The notes beneath the pieces are model-generated. The model ran no database searches, was not told where the DNA came from, and saw nothing but the letters and a program-made list of their open reading frames with translations. From NCBI RefSeq assembly GCF_950023065.1, contig NC_088680.1:29376559-29440558 (forward strand): a stretch of DNA of 64,000 nt, in the 5' to 3' direction. The translations under genes and the position numbers were made by a program. This document shows positions 11,621-23,302 of this stretch, in pieces (positions within the stretch are counted from its first letter, which is position 1; each line of letters begins with the position of its first letter). The DNA comes from Planococcus citri (lineage: Eukaryota; Arthropoda; Insecta; Hemiptera; Pseudococcidae).

Positions 11621-13512
11621 CCAGGGTTGGGTAAAATTACGGAAAATATGTTTCAAATCACGGATCACGAATCACTAATCACTATTCAAAAAAGTGACTC
11701 CACTTATTTTCACGAATCACAAATTAATAATTCCTGATTCATAAGTTCATGACTATGAATCATGCAATTTTCGGATCATTTTTGAACATATTACTGTGTT
11801 TATTGATAATTTTAAATGTTATAAATTGATTCAATTTTTTGTGTTTGAGAATTGAAATCTCCAAAATATGCCAATTTTTTCTGTACTTTTAATGTTATCA
11901 GCAAAACAAAAATGCTAGAATACGTAAAAAAAAAAAAATGTTGAAAATTGATCGAAAAATTGATCCAATAAGTACCTACCTATTACATATCAAAATGGAA
12001 TGAAATTGGGAAAAAATTCACAATGTGGACTATCATGAAAACTGTAAAACAGGCATAGAAATCACATTTGTTTGTAATTTATCAAAAATTGGTGGAATTT
12101 CAGTGAAATTGCGAAAATTTTTGCAACAATATTATTAAAAAAGTAGTTGGAATGACACAAAAACATCTATGAAATGCATTGAAATTGGCATGAAAATATT
12201 TTTCAAAATTGTAGAAAATGACTTCAGAATTACCTACTGAAAATCGCCATGAATTTATAAAAAAAAATCAGCAAAATCACGAAATTTAATTTGCATGAAA
12301 ATTTGTTGAAATATGACATGAAAATAATGTTGTAATTGAAATTGACCGCAATTTGACAAAGCGTCTCGAAATTTGAGTAAAAAATTGCAAAAATACTCAA
12401 ATATTAAACAAATGATAGAAAATCACGAAAACATTGACCAAATATCAAAAATGAAATTTGGTAAAAATAACATGAAAGCATCTCCGAAAAACAGCTCTAA
12501 AATTTGCATAAAAATTTCTGAAAAATTACTAAAAAATTATGAAACTTTGATAAAAACCAAAACTCGCGTAAAACAACGTAAAAACTTTTTTAAAAAAATA
12601 GAAATGATGAAAAATTAATGAAACGACTCAGAATTCGAGCAAAATTTCGTGAAAATTGCGTAGATTATAAGACATTGGCAACAAAAATTGATCAAATACC
12701 ATTAAAGTGAAATGAATTTCTGCAAAATTAAATTTGAAAACTGAAAAAAGGGAATGAAAATAACTGAAAATTGCTAAAAAAAATTAATGGAATTTTAGTA
12801 ACATTCAGATGAACTTGGCAATAATTGTTTGAATCATCAATTTGAAGTTGATAAATTTTTTCAAAAAAGAAAAAAAAATTAAGAAAGTAATTTTGTAACT
12901 ACGAGTGAAAAAGCTTGAAAAAAAAAACAAAAAAAAAGACAAAAGTGGGAGCAGAAAATTTTGATGCAATAAAAAATCACCAAGAACAAAAAATTATAAA
13001 TTTAGATTTTACTTTTATCAAAAACTAAAAATTTGGTGATTTTAGCAAGAACCAATCATTTTTAAGAATTACCAATTGGTAAAAAATTATTTTTTTCGCG
13101 ATTAATAATGCGAAATTTTTGCATTTTGAAGTGAAAAACAAGACGGTGATTTTTGGCGAAAAGCAAGACTTCTTGAAACTTTTCGCAAAAAGACAAACAT
13201 TTTCATTATTTTGACCAATTTTTGGCAAAAAGTACGACTTTTTGGCAATACGGGCAAGAAGCAATACGTTTTTGCAATCTTTATGGAAAAAACGACGTTT
13301 TTTCTCAACTTTTAAAATTTTTTGCAAAAAAACAACAGTTTTTAGGAAAAAACAACACCATTGTCAATTTTGGTAAAAGATAAGATTTTTTGTTTTTTGT
13401 TTTTTTTTTGGCAGAAAAGCGAGACTTTGGACGTCTGAAAAAATGATTCAAATCACGAAAGAAATCATGAAATTTCTGATTTGAATCATGAATTGAGTTG
13501 TTCCCAATCCAG
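11621..13512. mobile_element. hAT-like non-autonomous element, array-filled
   Basis: The left end reads CAGGGTTGGGTAA and the right end, on the opposite strand, CTGGATTGGGAA. These are imperfect inverted termini of the CAGGGTTGG type common in hAT transposons. Both are followed inward by matching AATCA/TCACGA/TCATGA words (11655-11770 and 13440-13495). No matching 8-bp target duplication is visible (left flank ACAGGTAC, right flank GAGCGCAT), so insertion is not proven. The interior has no transposase-like frame. It is degenerate AT repeat with GAAAATTTTTGC-like units, then a GCAAAAAGCGAGACTT-type array (13020-13440). Confidence 0.4.
13020..13440. repeat. degenerate tandem array (GAGACTTTTTGGCAA family)
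   Basis: Units of roughly 30-45 bp share the word set GCAAAAA / GAGACTTTTTGG / CAATTTTTGG with heavy divergence. The same words occur in arrays at 20898-21150 and 48000-48780 and, reverse-complemented, at 23806-25600. Open frames across it come from low stop density in the repeat, not from a gene. Confidence 0.65.
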
Positions 13513-13868
13513 GAGCGCATCAAGGTGACGTAATTCGTAATAGGAAATTTTTTTGATATTTTAGCAATGTTTAAAGATTAGGTACTCATGAGGCAAATGG
13601 AGCTTCAAGTCAGATCAGATCGATCGATGTGCCCTCCATTTTTAAAATTTCAATCAAAACTGCCACCCTCTCCTGATTTTTAAAATTAGTCGGCTAAAAA
13701 TAGCATAAAAAGGGAGCTCTCTAAAATTAGAATCCCGCGGATTCGACTTAATTTTTGTTTGAGTTCCGTAGATATTAAGTAAGGTAATGAAAATGAGTGG
13801 CAAAATAGGCAATTTTGATCTTCAAATGTTGAAATGTTCTGATTTTGAAAAGCGCAACACATTGGACA

Positions 13869-14259
13869 CATATGAAGAGTGATATTCCAAAACTCGCTTT
13901 GTCCATTTTTATCAAAGTTGGGTTTTCAGTGGTACCTGGTAGATGAAGTATTAACTCACATTACTACATCATCAACCTACCAAAATGAGGTGTTAAACTC
14001 ACCTAAATAGCCAATTCACTAAAAATTAAAAAAAAATAATGTTTCAAAACGCGCTTTGTCCATTTTTATTAAAAATTTTTTCAGCAGTATTTAGTGGATG
14101 AAGTGTATACCTACACTCCTACATCATAAATCCACCCAGATAAAGTGCTGAACTGGCCTAAAAAGTCAATTTACCTGTTTAAAGGGAAACTGTTTTTCCT
14201 CTCTCCTGAAAAGTTGTGAAAATGGACAAAGCGAGTTTTGGAATATCACTCTTCATATG
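13869..14259. mobile_element. MITE-like element with 39-bp perfect terminal inverted repeats
   Basis: The segment begins CATATGAAGAGTGATATTCC and continues to 13907. The exact reverse complement of all 39 bases is at 14221-14259. The outer CATATG contains a TA that could be a Tc1/mariner-type target duplication, but its own symmetry makes this undecidable. The left half is repeated inside about 157 bp downstream (GCTTTGTCCATTTTTAT at 13896 and 14053), followed both times by a GATGAAGT...ACATCAT inverted pair. The unit therefore looks like a nested foldback. There is no coding capacity, and the length (391 bp) suits a MITE. Confidence 0.75.
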
Positions 14260-14487
14260 CACATTTAAATCCATAAAAGTACACTTTAAAAATAACTTAC
14301 TGATTTATTTCTATGTTCTCATAGCCTAATGAGTAATGAGCAAAATTTGTATTTACCTGAAACAAACAAACAAACAAATTAATAAATTAATACATAATTG
14401 AAAAAATAAATACATAAAACAATAATAATCAGTTAGTTCACATTCACAAATTTTTAAACTAAAGTTAAATACAAATATTTTCCGCAA

Positions 14488-14511
14488 TTTTTTTTTTTTT
14501 TTTTTTTTTTT
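14488..14511. repeat. T24 homopolymer
   Basis: An uninterrupted run of 24 T. It could mark the tail of an inserted retroposed sequence on the minus strand, but no target duplication or body was recognised. Confidence 0.85.
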
Positions 14512-15349
14512 GAAATCCTCACCGATTAAAATTGGTAAATATGTAACTCAAGTGAAGAGTCAAACTACCGACTCAACTGTCCAGCAAACTAATACTCAAT
14601 TCAATCAAAACACGATTTTGAATCTTCAAAAAAAAATGATTCATTTAATTACCTGTAACTATTGATAGAGCAATGAACTATGATCTAAGAAAATCGAAAG
14701 CGAACCTTTCAAAAAAATGAATCACAGAAAGACAAATGACCAGGTAATACTCGTAATTATTCGTAGAATTTTCAACAGCATCAATATTCTCATTCGAGAA
14801 GGATTAAAACTTACTCCATATATTTTCGTATCCGCACAACGAGAACAATTAGTTTTCCAAATGCCTTCAAGATAGCATCATTTTTCTGCGATGTATAAAA
14901 TAAATGACTTATTGTTTTTCGCTACGTGATTTTTTATTGTCAATAAAATACGCGTGGGGTATAGAGCAGACTTCGACTGCAACTGTGCCGTCTACCATCA
15001 TCTCTGTTGTATGATCGAGAAAACATCTCGCGGCGTGATGAAAAAATTAACCTTTATTACCTGCCGAGCACAATTACTTGGATCTTTTTAGTTGAAAATT
15101 GGTTATGTGTTTATTCTCTATCTCTCTATATAGTTCTTTCCTTTCAATGAGAAGTGCATGACCAGAGAAATCATCTATCGAGTACCCTTCGAGGTTCAAG
15201 ATGAGCCGGAATAACTTGCAAGTGTAGCAGTAAATTGAGGCCTTGGGTGAATTATTTGCAATATGAGAAATTTGTTGCAGAAATTTCAATTTTATTTACT
15301 CCAAACATCTGCATATTCAGATATCTTTCCTCTCCCCTGTTTCTGTAAT

Positions 15350-15400
15350 CAGGGTGTCTAGACAGCCATAGAAATAATTATCCCTGATTCTTTTTAATTT
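15350..15400 (+). mobile_element. isolated hAT-like terminus CAGGGTGTCTAG
   Basis: CAGGGTGTCTAGACAGCC resembles the outer end of hAT elements and matches the CAGGGTGCCTAG end at 63767 as well as the inverted GGACACCCTG end at 58156-58165. No right-hand partner was seen nearby, so this is probably a truncated copy. Confidence 0.35.
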
Positions 15401-15584
15401 TTCAGACCATTTTTTTTTTTTTTCAATTTTTCTCAATCTTCCAAAACTTTCAAACATCAACTACACACGAAGTAATGCCAGACTGAGGGAAGTGGATCAA
15501 ATTCAGATCAATCCAGAACCTCAAGTCAAACCTTCAGAGATTTAGGTGAATTCTCAATAAAAAAAGAAACAAGACATTTAAAAC

Positions 15585-15908
15585 ATGAATAAAATCCTCT
15601 CATCAGAAATGCCATCGCTCCCAATAATCTGGCGCACTAAAAAATACATTCATAAAAAATTATACAGATTGACCATTGAATACATTCCACTCCAACACAA
15701 CAACTTGAACACGTCAACTTCTCTTCATCATCATCGTGATATACATTTCCACGTACGTATTATGTACACTAGTATCCTAATTCCATCCAATTTAATAACA
15801 TCAACATTCAACATCCTCCATTATGTTAATATACATCTCACCTCGTCATCATCACCCAGCTTCCATCACAAGCACGTAATCTTCGTAGAAACAGCACTAA
15901 AAATATAA
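15585..15908 (+). CDS. hypothetical 107-residue ORF
   Basis: An ATG-initiated frame of 107 codons, well above the local average. The product would be His/Ser/Ile-rich with a cluster of three His near residue 50 from CATCATCAT. There is no signal peptide, membrane segment or familiar motif. Part of it is simple CAT/CATC repeat, so coding is doubtful. Confidence 0.15.
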   Translation: MNKILSSEMPSLPIIWRTKKYIHKKLYRLTIEYIPLQHNNLNTSTSLHHHRDIHFHVRIMYTSILIPSNLITSTFNILHYVNIHLTSSSSPSFHHKHVIFVETALKI

Positions 15909-16374
15909 ATCAAGAGAGGAAAAAAATACACAAAAACACACAAACGAACGTCATCGTAATCTGCACCCACGATTATGTCGTCGTGATGACGTAGACAACT
16001 TTATTTGAGTAAATTAAAGTTTTTTTCTGCTTGAGGTAGGTCATACACACGTTGTAAATTTTTACAACCACGAGTTTAATTTTTTTTTTCACTGTCCCAA
16101 TATTCGCTCCCAAAAAAACCTATTTGCTTTTTCTGAGAAACCCACAACTGCATGCAAATCCTTCGACATCAGCACCATCAACATCATCGATATCAGACAA
16201 CAATTAAAAACCCAATCAGGCGTGAATAACGTAGGTAAAAAAAACTCCATCGTGGCGCGGACAATAATAAAAAAAAGCATACGTCAAAATTACTAACGTT
16301 GTCCGTGTTCCGGTTCTTAATAATCGATTACATAACGTAGAGGTGACCTAGTAGAAGAATTCGTGAGTTGAGGG

Positions 16375-16410
16375 TATTAAAAGGGTACTCTGTGAGCGGT
16401 TGTTTAGTGC
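16375..16410 (+). promoter_or_regulatory. TATA/Inr-like core promoter
   Basis: TATTAAAAG at 16375-16383 is followed by TTTAGTG at 16403-16409, putting the A of the initiator about 31 bp downstream of the TATA start, which is the usual metazoan spacing. The next 40 bp are CpG-bearing (GTTCGGAGCGTAGTCG). An ATG frame starts at 16523. The match is good but the motif is short. Confidence 0.3.
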
Positions 16411-16522
16411 GTTCGGAGCGTAGTCGTTAATGATCTCTATTTTCGCGTCTCGTTTAAATAAATACGATCAACTCGTCTATTGTTTTTCTCTTCTGATTAG
16501 CTCATATTTGTATTTGTAGTGT

Positions 16523-16711
16523 ATGGGTTGGGCCGGGCCTAGTCTATATGTGATGCTGAATAAGAAAATGAGGCTAAGGTGGAAAAGTGACTTTCCGAGA
16601 AAATCAAGCTGCAAGTTCCAGTGTCTCTTATGTGAGAATTTTTTCACTTTTTTTGGTGTAGCACTGCATGTATTTTACGACTGTAACCACAGATCATCAT
16701 TAAGAAATTGA
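16523..16711 (+). CDS. hypothetical small Cys/His-containing protein
   Basis: A 62-codon ATG frame about 117 bp downstream of the TATA/Inr pair at 16375-16409. The first 35 residues are basic. The second half contains C-x2-C and, 11 residues later, His followed by Cys and His. This recalls one zinc finger but does not fit the C2H2 spacing (x12 between C and H). The short leader and promoter position are the main support. The frame could be the start of a spliced gene. No family recognised. Confidence 0.25.
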   Translation: MGWAGPSLYVMLNKKMRLRWKSDFPRKSSCKFQCLLCENFFTFFGVALHVFYDCNHRSSLRN

Positions 16712-17620
16712 TTGGGTGAGCTGGAAAAAGTTGGTAAATTTGGGAAAATTGGGAAGAAGTTGTGTAGGCAGGAGAAATCAAAGAATTACCAAAAATCATG
16801 GATTTTCATTTCTTGACTATGGGTATACTGCAAATACTTTTCAAAGTCATGACCAACTGTTGGATTTTTCCTATTGCATTAACAGCACAGAAATGAGAAA
16901 AAAATTGTGCCAAAGACGCCAGCATCTACATAAAATATCCACAGTCCCACACCCATCAGAAAATACACTCTACCTCACAAATATAGTTGAAAATTAGCTA
17001 CAATACGTGTGTAAATTCATCTTGTACAGACGTTTATCGCTATGTTGGCAAATTTTTTATAGATCAAACAGAGAATTTTAATTGCGCGAAGTGTTTTTCA
17101 AGGTGTGCGCATGTAATCGTTTTTGTCATATTTTTATTACATACTATGTACGTCTACGTCTGGCTCTGTAAAACGATTACGTGTGTCTGTAGTTATTTGT
17201 ATTCGTATGAATATTATATATATAGCGAGAATTATTGATCTAATTAATGTTTTGATAAAGTATATACATACGTAATCGTTTGCGTTCAAACATAATTCGA
17301 CTCGATATAGATTTTTTCTCCCATATTTACGTACTTGAAAATAATTAATCGAACGTTGGGTTGATATTTTAAGACAGATCTTTGTATGCCATATCTTCGA
17401 TAAATCCTATGATCCTCGTATTTATCAATTCGGAAAAGGTCGGCGATTGCCCCCCCTCGATAGTCCTCTTTTTTTCAAAATACATAATCAATAGACCTTA
17501 GGAGCTCGAATCCAAAAAATAAAAAAATATTTTAAATCGCCAAACTCGAATTAGACAAAATAGACTTGTCAGACAATGTGTTTGCACATTTTTTTTTTTT
17601 TTTCAAAATCCGTGAGCAGT

Positions 17621-18668
17621 GGGTGTGTTCAGACCCATAAGTAAGGACCTGTGATTGAGACAGACACTATTCAAGTCAGTGGGTGTTTTCAGACCCAAGT
17701 AAGGATCTGTGGCTGCGACAGACACTGTTTGAATCAATGGGTGTGTTCAGACCCAAGTAAGGACCTGTGGTTGAGACAGACACTATTCAAGTCAGTGGGT
17801 GTATTCAGACCCATGTAAGGACCTGTGGTTGAGACAGACACTATTCAAGTCAGTGGGTGTATTCAGACCCATGTAAGGACCTGTGGCTGAGACAGACACT
17901 ATACTGTTTAAATTAGTGGGTGTGTTCAGACCCAAGTAAGGACCTGTGGTTGAGACATAGACTGTTTCAATCGGTGGGTGTTTTCAGACACAAGTAAGAA
18001 CCAGTGGTTGAGACAGACACTATTTAAATCAATGGGTGTTTTCAGACCGAAGTAAGGACCTGTGGCTGAGACAGACACCATTTAAATCAGTGGGTGTTTT
18101 CAGACCCATGTAAGGACCTGTGGCTGAGACAGACACTATACTATTTAAATCAGTGGCTGTGTTCAGACCCAAGTAAGGACCTGTGGTTGAGACACACACT
18201 GTTTCAATCGGTGGGTGTTTTCAGACACAAGTAAGAACCAGTGGTTGAGACAAACACTATTTAAATCAATGGGTGTTTTCAGACCAACGTAAGGACCTGT
18301 GGCTGAGACAGACACTGTTTGAATCAGTGGGTGTGTTCAGACCCAAGTAAGGACCTGTGGTTGAGACAGACACTTTATAAATCAGTGCATGGGTGTGTTC
18401 AGACCCAAGTAAGGACCTGTGATTGAGACAGACACTATTCAAGTCAGTGGGTGTTTTCAGGCCCATGTAAGGACCTGTGGTTGAGACAGACACAATTTAA
18501 ATCAGTGGGTGTGTTCAGACCCAAGTAAGAATCTGTGGCTGAGGCAGACACTGTTTCAATCAGTGGATGTGTTCAGACCCAAGTAAGGACCTGTGGTTGA
18601 GACAGACACTATTCAAGTCAGTGGGTGTTTTCAGACCCATGTAAGAACCTGGGGTTGAGACAAACACC
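17621..18668. repeat. 58-bp minisatellite, about 18 units
   Basis: Units of 58 bp share the core TTCAGACCCAAGTAAGGACC followed by TGTGGTTGAGACAGACACT, with a more variable joint (ATTCAAGTCA, GTTTGAATCA, ATTTAAATCA). Some units carry 3-5 extra bases. A block near 17895-18060 (units with CTATACT and AGACACAAGTAAGAACCAG) recurs near 18132-18300, offset by 237 bp, that is four units plus five bases. This shows a later segmental duplication. Copies match far better than in the AT arrays, so the array is young. Frames across it are repeat-driven. Confidence 0.95.
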
Positions 18669-20889
18669 GTGGTAGTTTCAAATTCAATATTTCCAAAAAT
18701 TTCAAAAAACCAACAAAAAATCAAATAATCTGAATTTTTAATCAGTGGGTGTTTTTTACTTGAACTCAGCATCCTCGAAAACCATGCAAACGACACGTTA
18801 CACGTACTTGTAATTTAAAATTTTTGAAGTTTTGGCCATGTTTAAAGGAGGTGGAAGGGAGAGGGGTGGGGGTCAGAGCAACTGAATCGAAAAAATTAGT
18901 TAATATTCGTATTCAGTGCTTCAAATTGATAACAATCAATATAATACTACATTTTCAATTTTTTTTTTGAAATTTTCATCAAAATTGAGGACCTTTGTGC
19001 CCTCCAAGGGCGTCGAGATCCAATTTCGAAAATCATGTTGGCTATAAAAAAAAAAGTAAAACGCTGTCCTCACTAAAACATTTTCAAATTTTTTCAAATT
19101 TTCAATTGGTAGTCTTCAGCTTCTGCCACTGTCATGAAAGGTAAGCTTCCCTCTTCAAAGTTCAAAACCTATAGCTTTAAAAATTTAAATTACTGATTTT
19201 TACTTCTTTAGCCTATTTTCTTCAAAACCCCGCAAATAAAATTCAAAATTCAACTATTTTGTGGCCTGAGCCTTCAAAATTTGGCAGTTTTGCTAAAAAT
19301 CGCTTTTGGATGCTCTTTCTATTTTCCCTTCTTCGATCCAACATTTCTCCTTCGATTGGGGTACTAATTGCCTTACCCTATTAGACATATTTTCAATTGA
19401 CCTATGAGAAGATGAAACGAGAATGAAAGGTTACGAAAATCTCCAAAGAGCATATCTGTGGCACCCTCCCATTCTATGCGCAGAATTTCAATTTCCTCGG
19501 TCAAATTAAGGGAGACTATGAGATGGTCAACATCAAAAAGTGGAGAGGAAAATGCTCATTATTGAGCGTTGAATGAGTACAGAGACTAGTCAAAAAGTTT
19601 AAAATCTTGGATGATCGTACAATAAAGGAGTCAACACTCCTCTCTCTCCTCAAGATCATTTTTTTTAATGTTTGAAAACCGGATGTTGACCTTTGAATTA
19701 GTTTCAAATTTTATCAAAATAACAGGCGAATTTTTTTCTCAGAAGGAATTGAAAAATACCTCATTAATTTTCAATATTCTCTATTTTTTTTTTTTTTTTA
19801 GAATAGATACATTTAGAAAAAAAGAACAAGCAATTTTACGTAATTTCCATTTTCCACGTTCGACTTCATCGCGTTTGAAAACCCTCAAACTGAGATCTCA
19901 CATAGGAAAAAAATACACATTTTAGGGACGTCATGTCACGCCGTTTTGTTTCGCACAGCCGTAGGAGTAGGTAATAGGTATAAAACATAGTACCTATACC
20001 TACATACAGTATACCATACCTACTCGAATATGTTTTATAATAGGTTATCTTCATTTAATGCATCCACTATAGGTGTCCCAGTTATTGCAATGGACGTATT
20101 AATTATAACTTTCACTCGCCAGGTAAAATAAAGCCTGGGTTATGTGAAATGATAAATTTTAAGTATTCCAGTGCATTGAACCTAGCGACTTTCATATTTC
20201 ATGATACATGACCGCAGCCAGGGACGCATTTGAATAGGATTTCAACCTGGTCGTTTATACGAGTGTGTGTGCGAATTGCACTTGAAATTTAATACGCGTT
20301 ACGACCTAATGTTTGCTAGAGCTCGATGAATGACCGTATATGTGTAGAGTATACATGTAGCTTTTCATCTCGTATATTTTTTTATTACATTTTGGTGTGA
20401 TTTTCATTCGCAATGTTCATCATTTGATACCGGTAGTTCGGAATTGTTCTAGGGATATCATTTTTGTTTTGAAAAATTCGATAGTTTCGAAGATAGAGGT
20501 CAAAAATAGAATACACAATAAGAAATCATGATTCCGAATTTTTTGAATGGGTATTAAAAATGAATGAATGGGAAGAGAAAACAAAAATAATTAACTGCCA
20601 AAAAAATCAAAATTTTCTGATTTTGAAATCCATTTACAATTTTTAGTTAGTAAAACAATGAAAGGAAGTTTTATAAACTCATATTCGAAGTACTCTTATT
20701 GGCAATAGATATTTGAAAGATGAAACTTGATTTCTAACAAACAATTTTTTTCATGATTTTTGCAGCAGCTTATTCAATTTTTTGTTTTTTTGAAATTAAA
20801 ATTCATCAGTCAACTATTTTGAATTTTCAACGTTTTGATTTTTTAAAAATTATAATTAACTTGTTCCAGTTCTAATCAAATCTCAAACC
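18669..20889. other. non-coding stretch, no gene seen
   Basis: Low-complexity AT sequence to about 19850, with TCAAAATTTT words and a T-rich run near 19788. Then a mixed island at 19950-20450 rich in GTACCTA and TACGAG words. No frame looked codon-like. Confidence 0.45.
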
Positions 20890-20897
20890 ATTCACTT

Positions 20898-21150
20898 ATG
20901 GCAACTTTTGGCAAAAAAGGTCAATTTTTGGGCAAAAATCGAGACTTTGATGACTTGACAAAAATAAAGGCCTTTCTTAGCAATTCTGCTGCAAAACGAG
21001 AATTTTTTGCAAAAAGCAAGACTTTGACAATTTTAGTAAAAATCAGGATTTTCAGCAATTATTTGGAAAAAATACTACTTTTTTGCAATTTTTGTCAGAA
21101 AAGGGAGGGGTTGGAAAAATTTTTGGAAAAAGAAGTGAGACTTTTTTGAA
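20898..21150. repeat. degenerate tandem array (GAGACTTTTTGGCAA family)
   Basis: Short array with the words GGCAAAAA, CGAGACTTTGA, GCAAGACTTTGAC and GCAATTTTTGTC, in the same orientation as the arrays at 13.0 and 48.0 kb. The 83-codon frame across it is a consequence of the repeat. Confidence 0.6.
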
Positions 21151-21278
21151 GAACGAAAAAAGCTGATTTAAAAAAAACGAATTTTTAAATTCACCTAATG
21201 CAAAAACTCCCAGAATTTATTCTTCAATGACCGGGGAGGGAGAGGGGGCTGATAATCCTTCACCAGTCTGCTCGCAGG

Positions 21279-21314
21279 TATAAATAAATTGCCCATTCGG
21301 ACGAAAGCTCATTA
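21279..21314 (+). promoter_or_regulatory. TATA box plus initiator
   Basis: TATAAATA at 21279-21286 and TCATTA at 21309-21314 place the initiator A at 21311, 32 bp from the TATA start. Downstream DNA to 21730 is CpG-bearing and free of long A/T runs, like a leader. This is the strongest core-promoter signature in the window. Confidence 0.4.
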
Positions 21315-21732
21315 GAAAATCTGCTCGCTGTTCGTACTCTCATCCGCCATCTTATTCCTATCTAATCAAATCGGTTCAACGTACTGGAAAATTTCTCGGT
21401 CAGTATTTGGCCGGCGGTAATTTGCGATTTGCGAATAAACGTCGTCAGCAGCCGTCAGCCACACTCGTAGAATTTCTTCGACTCACTAGTCACTGGTCGG
21501 TGGTCGAAAAGCCTAGAAAAATATTTCGGTATTTTACACGACATTCCTGGTAACTACGTCCACTTTCGCTCAAGTCCACCCAGCTGCTTCGGCTTCGGCT
21601 TCGATTATATCAAACGCAAAAATTGCCCGCAATAGTTGTATAAATCAATAAAGCATATAAGATAAGAATTAAGAACGAACGAGGTATACGAGGAGGTGAA
21701 CGACGAAAGAGACGTTAAAAAATTCTGGAATT

Positions 21733-21787
21733 ATGACGTGCAACGTATACGTCAATGAGGAAAGTCAGAGTGAAAGTAGTCGTATGG
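21733..21787 (+). CDS. candidate first coding exon (18 codons)
   Basis: An ATG about 420 bp downstream of the TATA/Inr pair starts MTCNVYVNEESQSESSRM, codon-like and Glu/Ser-rich. It is followed directly by GTACGTTT, an acceptable splice donor after a G (phase 1). Read through, the frame stays open to 22137 but becomes hydrophobic, then crosses an A-run encoding poly-Lys, which looks like intron. An alternative donor is GTAGCA at 21801. I could not identify the following exon, so the gene product is unknown. The exon call is inferred from promoter position plus donor. Confidence 0.25.
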
Positions 21788-22370
21788 GTACGTTTCGTGA
21801 GGTAGCAGGAACTGGCGTAGAGTTCAACATACTCAATATTGTAACACGAATAGCCGGTTTTTTTCTTCTCTATATGCTCAATTCCTCAATCTGTCTTCGA
21901 TTTCTTGCAAAAAAAAAAAAAAAACGAATTATTATTTTTACCTACATTTGTCGAGTCCTAGTAGGTAAGGTACTGTGTATGGCGATGTCGAAGTACCCAA
22001 AATTTCCACACTCGAGATTGCTTATATTATTTGTTTACATCGAGAGAATTAAGTACGAAAAAAATAAGTTCCTGTACATTGTGAAAACAATCATATCGTT
22101 TACGAATTGCGCAAATCGTTCTTATAAATGTACCTAGACCAACCCACCACCTGTCGAATGTTCATGAACGGAAGGTGTGACAATGACTCGATGAAAAAAA
22201 TCTTATCTTTTTTATTGACTCTTCCTGAATTTTGTAACCAATGGAAAATTAAATTTTGGAGTATACGTGTTGGTGGATGGTAGGTTTAGCAGTAAACACA
22301 CAAGTCAAATAAGTCGAATAACTCGTCGTATTCGAGTATTATTAATTTAAATTGATACCGATACAGCTAA

Positions 22371-22730
22371 ATGAGTTCTACGAATTGTCACTTACGTAAC
22401 ATTGTTTCAAAATCGATTATTATATTCGTGCACCGAGTCATAATACGCGTACTTGCAGCTGTAAAGGGAGGTAAAGAGACACACATTGAGACAAAAACAA
22501 GTATCGTATACAATTATACAACAGCCGATGCTGGCAAAAAGTTGTTAACAATAACGACTCGAACAAATTTAATTAAAGGGTCAAAATGTCAACGTTACAG
22601 GATATTTCAACCTAACTTACCTTTAGCTTTTTTTTTCCTTTCAATTTTTTTTTCAAAAAATACACGCGACTGTGTGAAAACAACTCGATACTTGTTTAGA
22701 AGTACGAAATCAAATAGGTATACCGTATAG
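22371..22730 (+). CDS. hypothetical 119-residue ORF
   Basis: An ATG-initiated frame of 119 codons in a mixed-composition island. Codon use is varied (not AT-driven) for residues 1-75, then a T-rich stretch gives poly-Phe/Ser. There is a weakly hydrophobic segment near residues 15-30. No family motif. It may be an intronic chance frame of the gene proposed to start at 21733. Confidence 0.18.
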   Translation: MSSTNCHLRNIVSKSIIIFVHRVIIRVLAAVKGGKETHIETKTSIVYNYTTADAGKKLLTITTRTNLIKGSKCQRYRIFQPNLPLAFFFLSIFFSKNTRDCVKTTRYLFRSTKSNRYTV

Positions 22731-23302
22731 GTAGATATTTTGACGAGTGCAAATCGAGTTTGGTAAGTGTTGGAAATTCACGTGATGTGTCAAGTCGAGA
22801 CACGATGCCCTTAAACTTTTAACGACTTGACAATGGAGGGGGATTTTTGCATAATTTTTGGTTTGGTGTCGATTGCGTAACATAAATCACTCGATATCGT
22901 GTGTATGTATAGGTAGGTAGGTGTATTGTCACTGCTTTGAGTAGTGGTACTTTGGTTCGTATGTATGGATTCATAAATAGGTATATACGACTTACTGAGG
23001 TACCCTATGTCAGTGTAATATAATTGTGAAAACACGAACGAGAATTTTTTTTCGCTGTTTACGCGAAAAATACCTCATCAAAACGAGCTTCCTCGAGTAC
23101 CAACATCGTATATAGGTAGTACTATACCTGCTCGTATATGTCGATGAGGTGAAGTACAAAGAGGAGGTTATTTATGGAATTTATTCGCTTTCACCGATAG
23201 TTTAGATGAATGAGAATGCCACTCAGTAAATGAGAATTTCTCGCCGAGGATGCGAAATTATGTACGAGTGTAACGTACTCTTTAGGTTAGATCGAGGTTT
23301 AC

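Noticed and set aside
17621..18668. Regular repeats with variable joints, CRISPR-like at first sight
   Set aside because: Units are head-to-tail with a 40-bp core and only about 18 bp of related, not unique, sequence between. There are no cas-like genes and the DNA looks eukaryotic, so it is a minisatellite.
18266..18796. Minus-strand frames in the minisatellite encoding repeated peptides
   Set aside because: A 58-bp unit shifts frame each copy. The frames are by-products of a stop-poor repeat.
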